A DNA stretch of 64,000 nucleotides, taken from NCBI GenBank assembly GCA_016703265.1, contig JADJCK010000002.1:62001-126000 (forward strand), written 5' to 3'. Source of the DNA: a bacterium. Its GTDB lineage: Bacteria; Krumholzibacteriota; Krumholzibacteriia; LZORAL124-64-63. Shown piece after piece: positions 16,659 to 24,507 of the stretch. Position 1 is the first letter of the stretch, and each line of letters begins with the position of its first letter. A program made the translations under genes and the position numbers. Below the pieces are notes generated by a model. It was not told the origin of the DNA. It did not search any database and saw nothing but the letters and a program-made list of their open reading frames with translations.

Positions 16659-16753
16659 GCGTCAGCGAGGCACAAACGATTCGGGGTGCTGTCCTCGGGC
16701 CTGCGGCCCTGCGGATTGCACCCCGAATCGTTTGTGCCTCGCTGACGCGCAGC
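16654..16753. repeat. Long near-perfect inverted repeat overlapping the folE stop codon
   Basis: Arms 16659-16689 and 16718-16748 are exact 31-base inverse complements. The pairing continues past one mismatch for four more bases on each side (16654-16657 with 16750-16753). The 28-base loop contains GGGCC-TGC-GGCCC, a further small stem. There is no T run, so it is not a classical terminator. It sits 25 bp left of the IS110 relic and contains the folE stop (16656-16658). Confidence 0.9.
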
Positions 16754-16913
16754 GCGACAAGAAACCCCAGCTAGACCCTATGGAGTGACCGGCCCCCTTG
16801 TCGTATCGTCGCCACCGTCGTTCAGGTGGTAGGCGATGGCGGCCGGGTGGCAAGCACCGCAGTCGCGGGTTAGCGCCGAGGGCCAGAGCCGCAGACGACG
16901 AAGGGAGCCGGCA

Positions 16914-17840
16914 ATGAGCAGTATACCACGTCGGGCTGGATGCACAGAGGACGATCGCCGTGGCGATGCTCCAGACCGGAACCGGGGAAGTGCAGCAGTG
17001 GGATGTGGCCAACGGCCACTGCCTTGAAGGGGATCCGCAAGTCGCCGCCGCACCGTTGGCTGCGTCTACGAGGCCGGTCCCACCGGCTACGCCCTGCAGC
17101 GGCTGCTCCAGAAGGAGGGGATCGAGTGCGATCGCCGCTCCGTCGCGATCCCGGTGCGCAGGGACCGGATCAAGACCGACCATCGGACGCCCGCAAGCTG
17201 GCGCAGTTGCACGCCGCGGGCTGCTGACGGCGGTGCATCCGCCGACCGAGGACGGAGTCGGTGCGCGACCTGTGCCGCTGCAGGGCGCAGCTGGATCTGG
17301 TGGCGCGCGGCCCGGCTCAGCAAGTTCCGCGCGTCGGGCGCTGGTCTTCCACGACGGCAACCAGTGGTCGCAGACGCACGCACCTGGCTCAGGGTTGAGT
17401 TCTGGGACGGCCGACCAGGTCGTGTTCGAGGATTACATGCTGGCTCTCGAACAGCACAGGCTCGGGTGGCGGCTCTGGACGAGCAACTGGTGGCTGTGGC
17501 AGCGCAGGAACCGTACCGCGCACCGGTGGCCCAGCTGCGCGCGGGCATGACACGGTCACCCCTGTCCCTGGCCGCGGGTTGCAACGTCAGGGTCCACCGC
17601 CCTTGCTGGCTTACGGGACTGGGCCGAGCAGCACAGCAGGGCGACCAGCGACGCGAGGCAAGATCACCAAGACGGCAACCGCATCAGAGCCTCGATCGAG
17701 ACCGCCTGGCACTACGGCACGCGGCGGTGGGCGAGGCTGCGCGGCGGTCAACCCCCAGGTATCGGGCTGACCGGCACAACAGGCCGCAACGGGCTGGTCG
17801 GCAGGAACACCCAACACCATCGCGGCCATCCACGATGCTG
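16914..17840 (+). pseudogene. IS110-family transposase, multiply frameshifted and internally deleted
   Basis: Segments in different frames match IS110 transposases. These include YHVGLDAQRTIAVAML (N-terminal DEDD domain start, near 16921), YEAGPTGYALQRLLQKEGIE (near 17070), DRIKTDHR and LAQLHAAGLLTAVHPP (17165-17240), and LALEQHRL with ALDEQLVAVAA (near 17440-17500). At the C-terminus LLAYGTGPSS, KITKT and IRASIETAWHY (17600-17720) mark the Transposase_20 region. The helix-hairpin-helix stretch normally before LLAYLGL appears to be missing. At least four frame changes are needed, so this gene is genuinely dead, unlike the single-indel genes elsewhere. The end point is approximate. Confidence 0.8.
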
Positions 17841-18110
17841 ATGGGTGTGGAGACGCGGGAAGCGCAGCCAATCGGCCGGACCCTGGTCGGCAATCGGAGA
17901 CGGCGGATGAGAGCAGGCACGATCCGGAGAACCCGCGTTAACGCTATGCTGGGCCGAACAGTCCAGATTCGCGTTGCTAGAGGCGGTACCTCCCGACGGA
18001 GCACGGTCATGCGGCACGGCACCGGTGCGCCGGCGCAACCCGCGTATATCAGGTGACACGTCGTCGAAGGTCCTGCCCGTCCGCCCTCTCCGGTTGCTGT
18101 GGCCACAAGC

Positions 18111-18151
18111 AGAAAAGGGAAGGGCCGCCTCCCTGAAGGAAGACGGCCCTT
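18111..18151 (-). terminator. Terminator of the minus-strand secreted protein gene
   Basis: On the minus strand an AAGGGCCG-based stem of 14 pairs, including G-U pairs (18151-18138 with 18133-18120), and a TTCA loop are followed by CCCTTTTCT. It lies about 19 bp past the stop at 18170. Confidence 0.8.
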
Positions 18152-18169
18152 GACATGGGTCACTCCATA

Positions 18170-18877
18170 TCAGCGGTACGCGGACTTGAGGGCGCCCCAG
18201 GAGGTGGCGCTCGTGGGCGTGGGGGCACACGGGTCGCCGCGCGCCGGCTCGACGGCGGTGGCGTAGAGGCGGGGCCCGCCCACCGGCACCGAGGCCTGCA
18301 ACTCGCCGTAGATGTCGACGGCCTCGCCCGAACGCAGGAACGGCTCGTACTGCGCGGGGTGGATCCGGCTGAGGTCGATGGCGTCGTAGCTCAGCCAGCG
18401 GCCGCAGTCCTGCACACAGGCGACGACGTGGTGGAACGGGCCCGTGTCATCGGCCATCAGCACGCCGCGTACGGCCGGCGCTGTGCCCCAGGCCAGTGCC
18501 GCCACGGGCGTCACGTTGCCGAAGGGGCCGAGCAGTTCGACGCTGCCGTCAGACTGCCGCAGCGCGGCGCGGTAGTGCCAGGTGCGCTCCGGCCACGGGG
18601 CAGCCAGGCTGACCGTGAAGGTCGCCTCCTGCTGCCAGGCGGGCAGGGGCATGGTCGGCAGCGTGGCGAGCGTCGGCTTGTCGCACGAACCGGCCAGCGT
18701 CTGCTCAAGGACGATCTCGTAGCCCGCAGGGTCGCCGTCCACCAGGTCATTGACCACGACGATCGTGAATTCGAAGGTGCCGGTGGCCTGGTCGCAACTT
18801 GCGAGCAGGTCGACCACCGCGGCCGCGGGCGAAGCGGCCAGCAGCAGGGCCGCCGCCATCAGGAACTTCTTGAACAA
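18170..18877 (-). CDS. Small secreted protein of unknown function with C-terminal WGALKSAYR
   Basis: Unrecognised. The probable start is TTG at 18877 behind GGGAGGCAGTTCC, giving 235 residues with a signal peptide (LFKKFLMAAALLLAASPAAA). The mature part is beta-rich with a few cysteines (ASCDQATG, GSCDKPT, VVACVQDCGRW, GDPCAP). The end, SATSWGALKSAYR, matches the last residues of the secreted protein at 12.6 kb although the two bodies look unrelated. The open frame continues upstream to 19039, but the signal peptide favours 18877. A minus-strand TACAAT at 19053-19048 is a possible -10. Confidence 0.72.
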   Translation of the reverse strand: MFKKFLMAAALLLAASPAAAVVDLLASCDQATGTFEFTIVVVNDLVDGDPAGYEIVLEQTLAGSCDKPTLATLPTMPLPAWQQEATFTVSLAAPWPERTWHYRAALRQSDGSVELLGPFGNVTPVAALAWGTAPAVRGVLMADDTGPFHHVVACVQDCGRWLSYDAIDLSRIHPAQYEPFLRSGEAVDIYGELQASVPVGGPRLYATAVEPARGDPCAPTPTSATSWGALKSAYR

Positions 18878-19109
18878 GGAACTGCCTCCCCCGGTGGGCC
18901 TCCTGCCCGGACCCGGCCGATCCCAGCGGCCGTTGCCGTTAGCGCGTCCAGCCGCCGCGAGGTGGTGGGGACGCGCCGCGCCGACTCCAGGAGGTGACCC
19001 GGGCCGGACGCCGGCGATGCATGGAACGCTCCGCGGCATAACGCACTATTGTATCACATGAAACTGGGCGGCTAAGGCCGCTTGTCAGATAACGATACCA
19101 TAGTCGACA
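18878..19109. other. Intergenic region between trxB and the secreted protein gene
   Basis: About 230 bp with no convincing gene. It holds the leader and possible promoter of the minus-strand secreted protein (TACAAT at 19053-19048) and a small GCGGC-CTTA-GCCGC hairpin near 19070-19083. The 19030-19120 part is AT-rich for this genome. Confidence 0.5.
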
Positions 19110-19156
19110 GAGAAAATCAAACGGCCCCGGCCGGCTGTGTGCTCCTGGCCGGGGCC
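19110..19156 (-). terminator. Terminator downstream of trxB
   Basis: On the minus strand GGCCCCGGCC (19156-19147) pairs with GGCCGGGGCC (19132-19123) across a 14-base loop, followed by GTTTGATTTTC. It lies 45 bp beyond the trxB stop. Confidence 0.8.
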
Positions 19157-19200
19157 ATCGCTTTGCAAGGGGCGCCCGCTTCCGGCAGGCGCTCTCTCGC

Positions 19201-20142
19201 CTAGTCAGCGTGCCCCGCGAGCCAGCGCTCCGCATCGATCGCCGCCATGCAGCCGGTGCCGGCCGAGGTGATCGCCTGGCGGTAGACATGGTCCTGCACG
19301 TCGCCGCAGGCATAGACGCCCGGCTTGCCGACCGAGGTGGTGCCCGGCGTCGTGACCAGGTACCCCGAGGCGTCGGTCGGCAGCTGCCCGTTCAGGAACG
19401 CCGTGTTCGGCGTGTGGCCGATCGCGATGAAGCAGCCGGTCACCGGCAGTTCGCGGTCCGGGCCGCCGGTCGTGTCCTGCAGCACCAGCCCGCGCAGGAT
19501 GCCCTTGTCGTCGGCCAGGTACTGCTTCGGGACACTGTTCCAGGCCACCTCGATCTTCGGGTTGGCCAGGGCGCGGTCCTGCATGATCTTCGAGCCCCGG
19601 AACTCGTCGCGGCGATGGATCAGGGTCACCTTCGCGGCGAAATTCGTCAGGTAGGTGGCTTCTTCCAGCGCCGTGTCGCCGCCGCCGACGACGGCGATCT
19701 CCTGGCCGCGGAAGAAGAACCCGTCGCAGGTGGCGCAGGCGCTCAGGCCCTTGCCGTGGAATCGTTCCTCGTCCGGCAGGTGGAGCCAGCGCGCCGTGCT
19801 GCCCGAGGCGATGATGACCACCGGCGCCTCGTAGGCGCCTGCATTGGTGCGCACCTTGTACGGCCCCGCGGACAGGTCGACCGCCTCGACCGTCTCGCCC
19901 TTGACGACGGTGCCGAACCGTTCGGCCTGGGCCTTCAGGCGGATCATCAGTTCCGGCCCGGTGATGCCGTCGGGAAAGCCGGGGAAGTTCTCGACCTCGG
20001 TCGTGATCGTCAGCTGACCGCCCGGCTGCTGGCCCTCGAACAGGAGATTGGGGACATTGGCCCGGCTCAGGTAGATGGCCGCGGTCAGGCCGGCCGGCCC
20101 GGATCCCACGATAATGGCCTTGGGGGCGGGGGACGCACTCAT
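19201..20142 (-). CDS. trxB: Thioredoxin reductase
   Basis: TrxB reduces thioredoxin with NADPH through FAD and a redox disulfide. The 313-residue protein has the FAD-binding GSGPAGLTAAIYLSRA near the N-terminus, the active-site CATC at C136-C139, the NADPH-binding GGGDTALEEATYL and the C-terminal GVYACGDVQDHVYRQAITSAGTG FAD motif. The ATG at 20142 is well placed. It is divergent from rplU. The thioredoxin-fold partners here are the DsbD-like and TlpA-like proteins at 61.7-64 kb. Confidence 0.95.
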   Translation of the reverse strand: MSASPAPKAIIVGSGPAGLTAAIYLSRANVPNLLFEGQQPGGQLTITTEVENFPGFPDGITGPELMIRLKAQAERFGTVVKGETVEAVDLSAGPYKVRTNAGAYEAPVVIIASGSTARWLHLPDEERFHGKGLSACATCDGFFFRGQEIAVVGGGDTALEEATYLTNFAAKVTLIHRRDEFRGSKIMQDRALANPKIEVAWNSVPKQYLADDKGILRGLVLQDTTGGPDRELPVTGCFIAIGHTPNTAFLNGQLPTDASGYLVTTPGTTSVGKPGVYACGDVQDHVYRQAITSAGTGCMAAIDAERWLAGHAD

Positions 20143-20284
20143 GCTCGCTCGACTCCGGTGGAGGGGGATGACGGGCCGCAGCCCGCCCGGTGCCTGATAA
20201 CGACCCTTCAGGGTAAGGCCGGCGGGCCGGATGTCAACCCGCCAGAAGCGGTCCGGGCGCGGGCAAAAATACCCGGGGCCAGCC

Positions 20285-20314
20285 TTGACGCCCTGCCTGC
20301 CGTGGCACTATTAT
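20285..20314 (+). promoter_or_regulatory. Sigma-70-type promoter of rplU-rpmA
   Basis: TTGACG (20285-20290), an 18-base spacer and TATTAT (20309-20314). It is the best housekeeping promoter in the window, in a distinct AT-rich patch, and gives a leader of about 110 bases before rplU. Confidence 0.75.
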
Positions 20315-20368
20315 TGGCGCTTGTGCCAAAGGCGGCTCATGCCCAATCAGCGGGTGATGCCGATCTGG

Positions 20369-20398
20369 CGGCTTTTGCCCATTCGGCTTTTGCCCGTT
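20369..20398 (+). repeat. Tandem 15-base repeat in the rplU leader
   Basis: CGGCTTTTGCCCATT followed directly by CGGCTTTTGCCCGTT, one base different, lying 35-64 bp before the rplU start in the transcribed leader. It may be part of an autoregulatory leader structure or a simple duplication. Confidence 0.6.
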
Positions 20399-20433
20399 CC
20401 AGACGCTTCGGAACGCCAACCGGTAGGAACGCG

Positions 20434-20745
20434 ATGTACGCTGTAGTCAAGATCAAGAAGCAGCAGTTCCGGGTCGAGCCGGACACGACGCTGCAGGTTC
20501 CGCTCCTGGCGGACGAGGTCGGCGCCAAACTGAGCTTCGACGAGGTGCTCATGTACGCGGACGGAGCGTCGGTCAAGGTCGGCAACCCGATCGTGGCCGG
20601 AGCGAAGGTCAGCGCCGAAGTGGTCGCCCACGGGCTGAGCCGCAAGATCGTCATCTTCAAGAAGAAGCGGCGGAAGAACTACCGGCGCAAGACGGGTCAT
20701 CGTCAGCCGTTCACGCAGATCCGCATCACCGGCATCACCGGTTGA
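20434..20745 (+). CDS. rplU: 50S ribosomal protein L21
   Basis: L21 binds 23S rRNA in the large subunit. The 103-residue protein has MYAVVKIKKQQFRVEP, the VLMYAD strand, VAEVV-type GAKVSAEVVAHG and the basic IVIFKKKRRKNYRRKTGHRQ tail with the terminal QIRITGI motif. ATG at 20434 is chosen over the longer upstream frame because homology starts there. It is followed 66 bp later by rpmA, the usual pairing. Confidence 0.96.
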   Translation: MYAVVKIKKQQFRVEPDTTLQVPLLADEVGAKLSFDEVLMYADGASVKVGNPIVAGAKVSAEVVAHGLSRKIVIFKKKRRKNYRRKTGHRQPFTQIRITGITG

Positions 20746-20810
20746 AGCCGAACCGCCTCCACGCGGCCGACTGACGGACGCGGGGGCCAGCCGAACAGAG
20801 AAGGTGCGAC

Positions 20811-21065
20811 ATGGCTCATAAGAAAGCAGGCGGATCGACCCGGAACGGGCGCGACTCCAATCCGCAGAACCTCGGTGTGAAGCGCTTCGGCGGCCAGACC
20901 GTCAGCGCGGGCACGATCATCGTGCGCCAGCGCGGCACGCGCATCCACCCGGGCAAGCACGTGGGCAAGGGCAACGACGACACGTTGTACGCGCTCATCG
21001 ACGGTACCGTGGAGTTCCAGGACTTCCGCGGGACCAAGAAGCGGGTCAACATCCTGCCGCTGTAG
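20811..21065 (+). CDS. rpmA: 50S ribosomal protein L27
   Basis: L27 reaches toward the peptidyl transferase centre. The 84-residue protein begins MAHKKAGGSTRNGRDSNPQN and contains LGVKRFGGQTVSAGTIIVRQ, both diagnostic. It lacks the cleavable N-terminal extension of Firmicutes L27. It sits in the rplU operon and ends just before a stem-loop. Confidence 0.96.
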   Translation: MAHKKAGGSTRNGRDSNPQNLGVKRFGGQTVSAGTIIVRQRGTRIHPGKHVGKGNDDTLYALIDGTVEFQDFRGTKKRVNILPL

Positions 21066-21089
21066 CCGATGGACAGCAGCCAGGAAACC

Positions 21090-21115
21090 AAGCCCACCCC
21101 ACGCGGGGTGGGCTT
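21090..21115 (+). terminator. Stem-loop after rpmA
   Basis: AAGCCCACCCC (21090-21100), loop ACGC, GGGGTGGGCTT (21105-21115): an 11-bp perfect stem 25 bp after the rpmA stop. The T tract is poor, so termination may be partial. Confidence 0.6.
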
Positions 21116-21163
21116 CGCTATTGGCGACGGACCCTGGCATTCACTTCCCGGATCGGAGATGCC

Positions 21164-21931
21164 GTGAACCCTGCCAAGCCCGAAGGCGTCCTGGTGGTCA
21201 TCCCGGCCCGCTACGGCTCCTCCCGGTTTCCCGGCAAGGCCCTGGCCGACATTGCGGGCAAGCCGTTGATCGTGCGCGTGGCCGAGAACGCGCGCGGCGT
21301 CCGCCTGGCCGATCGCGTCATCGTCGCCACCGACGACGCGCGGATCGCCGACGCCGTGTCCGCGGCCGGCCTCGTCTGCGAGATGACTGCGCAGCACCCC
21401 ACCGGCACCGACCGCATTGCCGAAGTGGCCGCCCGGCACGAAGCTTCACTGGTGGTGAACCTGCAGGGGGACGAACCGCTGCTCCCGCCCGCCGACGTCG
21501 ACGCGCTGATCGCACGCATGCAGGAGGAGCCCGACTGGGACATCGGCACCTGCGGCCATGCCTTCGCCGACCCCGCGCCGTGGGCCGAGCCGAACGTGGT
21601 CAAGGTGGTCACGGACCTGGCGGGGCGGGCTTTGTACTTTTCGCGCGCGCCGATTCCCGGTATGTTCCCGGGGTCGGGGCGGTCGGGCCACACGGCGGCG
21701 TTGCGGCACGTCGGCATCTACGCCTACCGGCGCGAGGCGCTGCTGCGCTTCGCCGCGCTGGCGCCGACGCCGCTGGAGCAGGTCGAGGGTCTCGAACAAC
21801 TGCGCGCCCTCGAGAACGGCCTGCGTATCGGCGTGGTCACCATTGCGGCCGGGCCCGTGGGTGTAGACACGCCGGCCGACCTCGAGCGCGTACGCGCCGC
21901 CTGGCCTGCCGACCGGCAGGGCGGTGGCTGA
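21164..21931 (+). CDS. kdsB: 3-deoxy-manno-octulosonate cytidylyltransferase (CMP-Kdo synthetase)
   Basis: KdsB activates Kdo with CTP to CMP-Kdo for lipopolysaccharide core synthesis. The 255-residue protein has the nucleotide-binding VVIPARYGSSRFPGKALADI, ATDDARI, the HPTGTDRIAEV loop and NLQGDEPLLP, all family hallmarks. GTG start at 21164. It leads a plus-strand run of Kdo and LPS export genes and sits 49 bp before pyrG, whose product makes the CTP it consumes. Confidence 0.95.
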   Translation: MNPAKPEGVLVVIPARYGSSRFPGKALADIAGKPLIVRVAENARGVRLADRVIVATDDARIADAVSAAGLVCEMTAQHPTGTDRIAEVAARHEASLVVNLQGDEPLLPPADVDALIARMQEEPDWDIGTCGHAFADPAPWAEPNVVKVVTDLAGRALYFSRAPIPGMFPGSGRSGHTAALRHVGIYAYRREALLRFAALAPTPLEQVEGLEQLRALENGLRIGVVTIAAGPVGVDTPADLERVRAAWPADRQGGG

Positions 21932-21980
21932 GGGCCGGTTGATGTCCGGGGATGCAGGGCGAAAGGTGGATGGATCCAGC

Positions 21981-23636
21981 ATGGCCAAATACGTGTTCGT
22001 CACCGGGGGCGTCGTCTCGGCGCTCGGCAAGGGTATCGCGAGCGCATCGCTGGGGAACCTGCTCAGGGCGCGCGGCCTGAAGGTCGTCCTGCAGAAGTTC
22101 GACCCGTACCTGAACGTCGACCCCGGCACCATGAGCCCCTTCCAGCACGGCGAGGTGTTCGTGCTCGACGACGGCGCCGAATGCGACCTCGACCTCGGCC
22201 ACTACGAGCGCTTCACCGACACCGACCTCGCGCAGATCCACAACCTGACCAGCGGCCGCGTCTACGAGACCATCCTCGCCAAGGAGCGCAAGGGCGAGTA
22301 CCTCGGCCGCACGGTGCAGGTCATCCCGCACGTCACCGACGAGATCAAGCGACGCATCCTGCTGCCGGCGCAGAGCGACCCGACGGTCGACGTCGTCATC
22401 ACCGAGATCGGCGGCACCGTCGGCGACATCGAGAGCCTTCCGTTCCTCGAGGCCATCCGGCAGTTCCGGCTCGAGGAGCCGCCGGAAGATACCGCCTCGG
22501 TGCACCTGACGCTGGTGCCGTACATCGCGGCAGCCGGTGAGATCAAGACGAAGCCCACGCAGCATTCGGTTCGGGAACTGCGGAGCATCGGCATCCAGCC
22601 CGACTTCCTCATGTGCCGCACCTGCCAGCCGCTGGGCGAGGAGGCGCGTCGGAAGATCGGCCTGTTCTGCAACCTGCCGGTGTCGCACGTGTTCGACGGC
22701 CGCGACGTCGCGAGCATCTACGAGGTGCCGCTGACGATGCACGAGCAGGACTTCGACGGGCTGCTCTGCAAGCGCCTGCAACTGGCGACGCACGAGCCCG
22801 ACCTGACCGAGTGGCGGCGCATGGTCGGTCTCATCCTGAACCCGCCCGACCGCGTCCGCATCGCGATCGTGGGCAAGTACATCGAATTGAAGGATGCCTA
22901 CAAGAGCGTCACCGAGGCCTTCATCCACGCCGGCATACCCAACCACGTGGGCGTCGACCAGGTGTGGGTCGATTCCGAGTCGCTCGAAGGCGCCGACGTC
23001 GGCGACGCGAGGCTTCGCGAGATCTTTGCAACGGTCCACGGCGTGCTCGTGCCGGGCGGCTTCGGTGACCGCGGCATTCCCGGCAAGGTCAATGCGATCC
23101 GCTTCGCGAGGGAACAGGGCATCCCGTTCCTCGGCATCTGCCTTGGCCTGCAGTGCGCGATGATCGAGATCGGCCGTGATCTGGTCGGCCTCGAACGTGC
23201 CGGGAGTGCCGAGTTCGATCCGGACTCGCCGCACCCGGTCATCCACCTGATGGAGAAGCAGAAGGGGATCGTGAATCTCGGCGGCACCATGCGCCTGGGG
23301 GCCTATCCCTGCGTGATCGAGGCGGGGAGCCTGGCCCACCGCTGCTACGGTCGCAACGAGATCTCCGAGCGGCATCGCCATCGCTACGAGGTGAACAACG
23401 ACTACCGCGAGGCCTTCACGCGTGCGGGCGTCGTGTTCTCCGGCACCTCCCCGGACGGCAACCTGGTCGAGATCATGGAACTGCCGGGGCATCCTTTCTT
23501 CATCGCGGCGCAGTTCCATCCCGAACTGAAGTCGCGTCCGCGCCGTCCGCACCCGCTGTTCCGGTCCTTTGTCGCCGCGGCCGTCGTCCATCGCGATGCG
23601 GCCGAAGCCCAGGCAACCGAACGCGCAGCCGGCTAG
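21981..23636 (+). CDS. pyrG: CTP synthase
   Basis: PyrG aminates UTP to CTP using glutamine. The 551-residue protein has the synthetase domain (MAKYVFVTGGVVSALGKG; YLNVDPGTMSPFQHGEVFV; EIGGTVGDIES) and a C-terminal class I glutamine amidotransferase domain with nucleophile C387 (FLGICLGLQCAMIE) and QFHPE. ATG at 21981 is chosen by homology over an upstream in-frame start at 21924. Its place between kdsB and kdsA links CTP supply to Kdo activation. Confidence 0.96.
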   Translation: MAKYVFVTGGVVSALGKGIASASLGNLLRARGLKVVLQKFDPYLNVDPGTMSPFQHGEVFVLDDGAECDLDLGHYERFTDTDLAQIHNLTSGRVYETILAKERKGEYLGRTVQVIPHVTDEIKRRILLPAQSDPTVDVVITEIGGTVGDIESLPFLEAIRQFRLEEPPEDTASVHLTLVPYIAAAGEIKTKPTQHSVRELRSIGIQPDFLMCRTCQPLGEEARRKIGLFCNLPVSHVFDGRDVASIYEVPLTMHEQDFDGLLCKRLQLATHEPDLTEWRRMVGLILNPPDRVRIAIVGKYIELKDAYKSVTEAFIHAGIPNHVGVDQVWVDSESLEGADVGDARLREIFATVHGVLVPGGFGDRGIPGKVNAIRFAREQGIPFLGICLGLQCAMIEIGRDLVGLERAGSAEFDPDSPHPVIHLMEKQKGIVNLGGTMRLGAYPCVIEAGSLAHRCYGRNEISERHRHRYEVNNDYREAFTRAGVVFSGTSPDGNLVEIMELPGHPFFIAAQFHPELKSRPRRPHPLFRSFVAAAVVHRDAAEAQATERAAG

Positions 23637-23654
23637 CCGCCGAAAGGAAACGTC

Positions 23655-24507
23655 GTGAACGAGCAGGAGCGCGGACCGGCCGAGCCGGTCACCATCGGGA
23701 CCCATCGCGTGGGCCGGGGGCAGCCCCTGTTCGTGATCGCGGGCCCCTGCGTGCTCGAGGACCCCGACGAGATGCTGCAGGTGGCTACGCACCTGGCCGA
23801 CACCTGCCGGCGCCTCGGGCTCGGCTACTGCTTCAAGGCGAGCTACGCCAAGGACAACCGCACCAGCGGCGACAGCTACCGCGGGCCCGGCGCTGAGGAG
23901 GGGCTGGCGCTGCTCGGCCGCATCGGCCGCGAGGTCGGCGTGCCGGTGCTCACCGATATCCACCAGCCGCAGGAAGCGGCAGCGGCGGCCGAGGTCGCCA
24001 CCGTGCTGCAGATCCCGGCCTTCCTGTGCCGGCAGACGTCGCTGCTCGAGGCCTGCCGGCAGCACGGGCCGCCTGGTCAACGTCAAGAAGGGCCAGTTCC
24101 TGGCGCCCGAAGACCTGCGGCACGGCGCGCGCAAGGTGCTGGCCGCGGGCGGCGCCGGTGTCATGCTGACCGAACGCGGCTCGTTCTTCGGCTATCGCGA
24201 CCTCGTCGTCGACTTCCGGGGCATCGCGCGGATGCGCGCCCTCGGTTATCCGGTCGTGATGGATGCCACGCACGCGGTGCAGTCGCCGGGCAGCACGGGC
24301 TCCGTCACCGGCGGGCAGCCAGAGATGATCCCGCTGCTGGCCCGCTGCGGTATCGCTGCCGGGGCCGACGCCGTCTTCCTCGAGGTGCATCCCGAGCCCG
24401 CGCGGGCGCGGTCGGACGCAGCCAGCCAGTTGCCGCTCGAGGCGGCGGCGCCGTTGCTGGCGCAATTGGCCAAGGCCCGAGAACTCTACCGCGAAAGCGA
24501 GGCGTGA
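23655..24507 (+). CDS. kdsA: Kdo-8-phosphate synthase, one apparent frameshift
   Basis: KdsA condenses PEP with arabinose 5-phosphate to Kdo-8-phosphate. Frame one carries FVIAGPCVLED, FKASYAKDNRTS and PVLTDIHQPQEA up to FLCRQTSLLEACRQ. From about 24064 the match continues one base over with TGRLVNVKKGQFLAPEDLRH, ERGSFFGYRDLVVDFR and DATHAVQSPG. One extra base near 24063 explains the break, and removing it gives 283 residues, the usual length. Without the correction, frame one runs on into kdsC and makes a false 508-residue fusion. The stop overlaps the kdsC start (ATGA). Confidence 0.9.

Larger units (their letters stand above)
16779..18169. mobile_element. Decayed IS110-family insertion bounded by 12-bp inverted repeats
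   Basis: TATGGAGTGACC at 16779-16790 and GGTCACTCCATA at 18158-18169 are exact inverse complements. They enclose 1391 bp, about the size of an IS110-family element, with a broken IS110 transposase gene inside. IS110 elements do not usually have terminal inverted repeats, so the boundaries are provisional. The right end abuts the stop codon of the minus-strand gene at 18170 and contains that gene's terminator, which argues that the right end may lie further inside. Outside the transposase relic and terminator I see nothing else. Confidence 0.5.

Noticed and set aside
20303..20320. Possible sigma-54 promoter TGGCAC-TATTA-TTGG near rplU
   Set aside because: The essential GC of the -12 element is missing, and a better sigma-70 promoter overlaps it.
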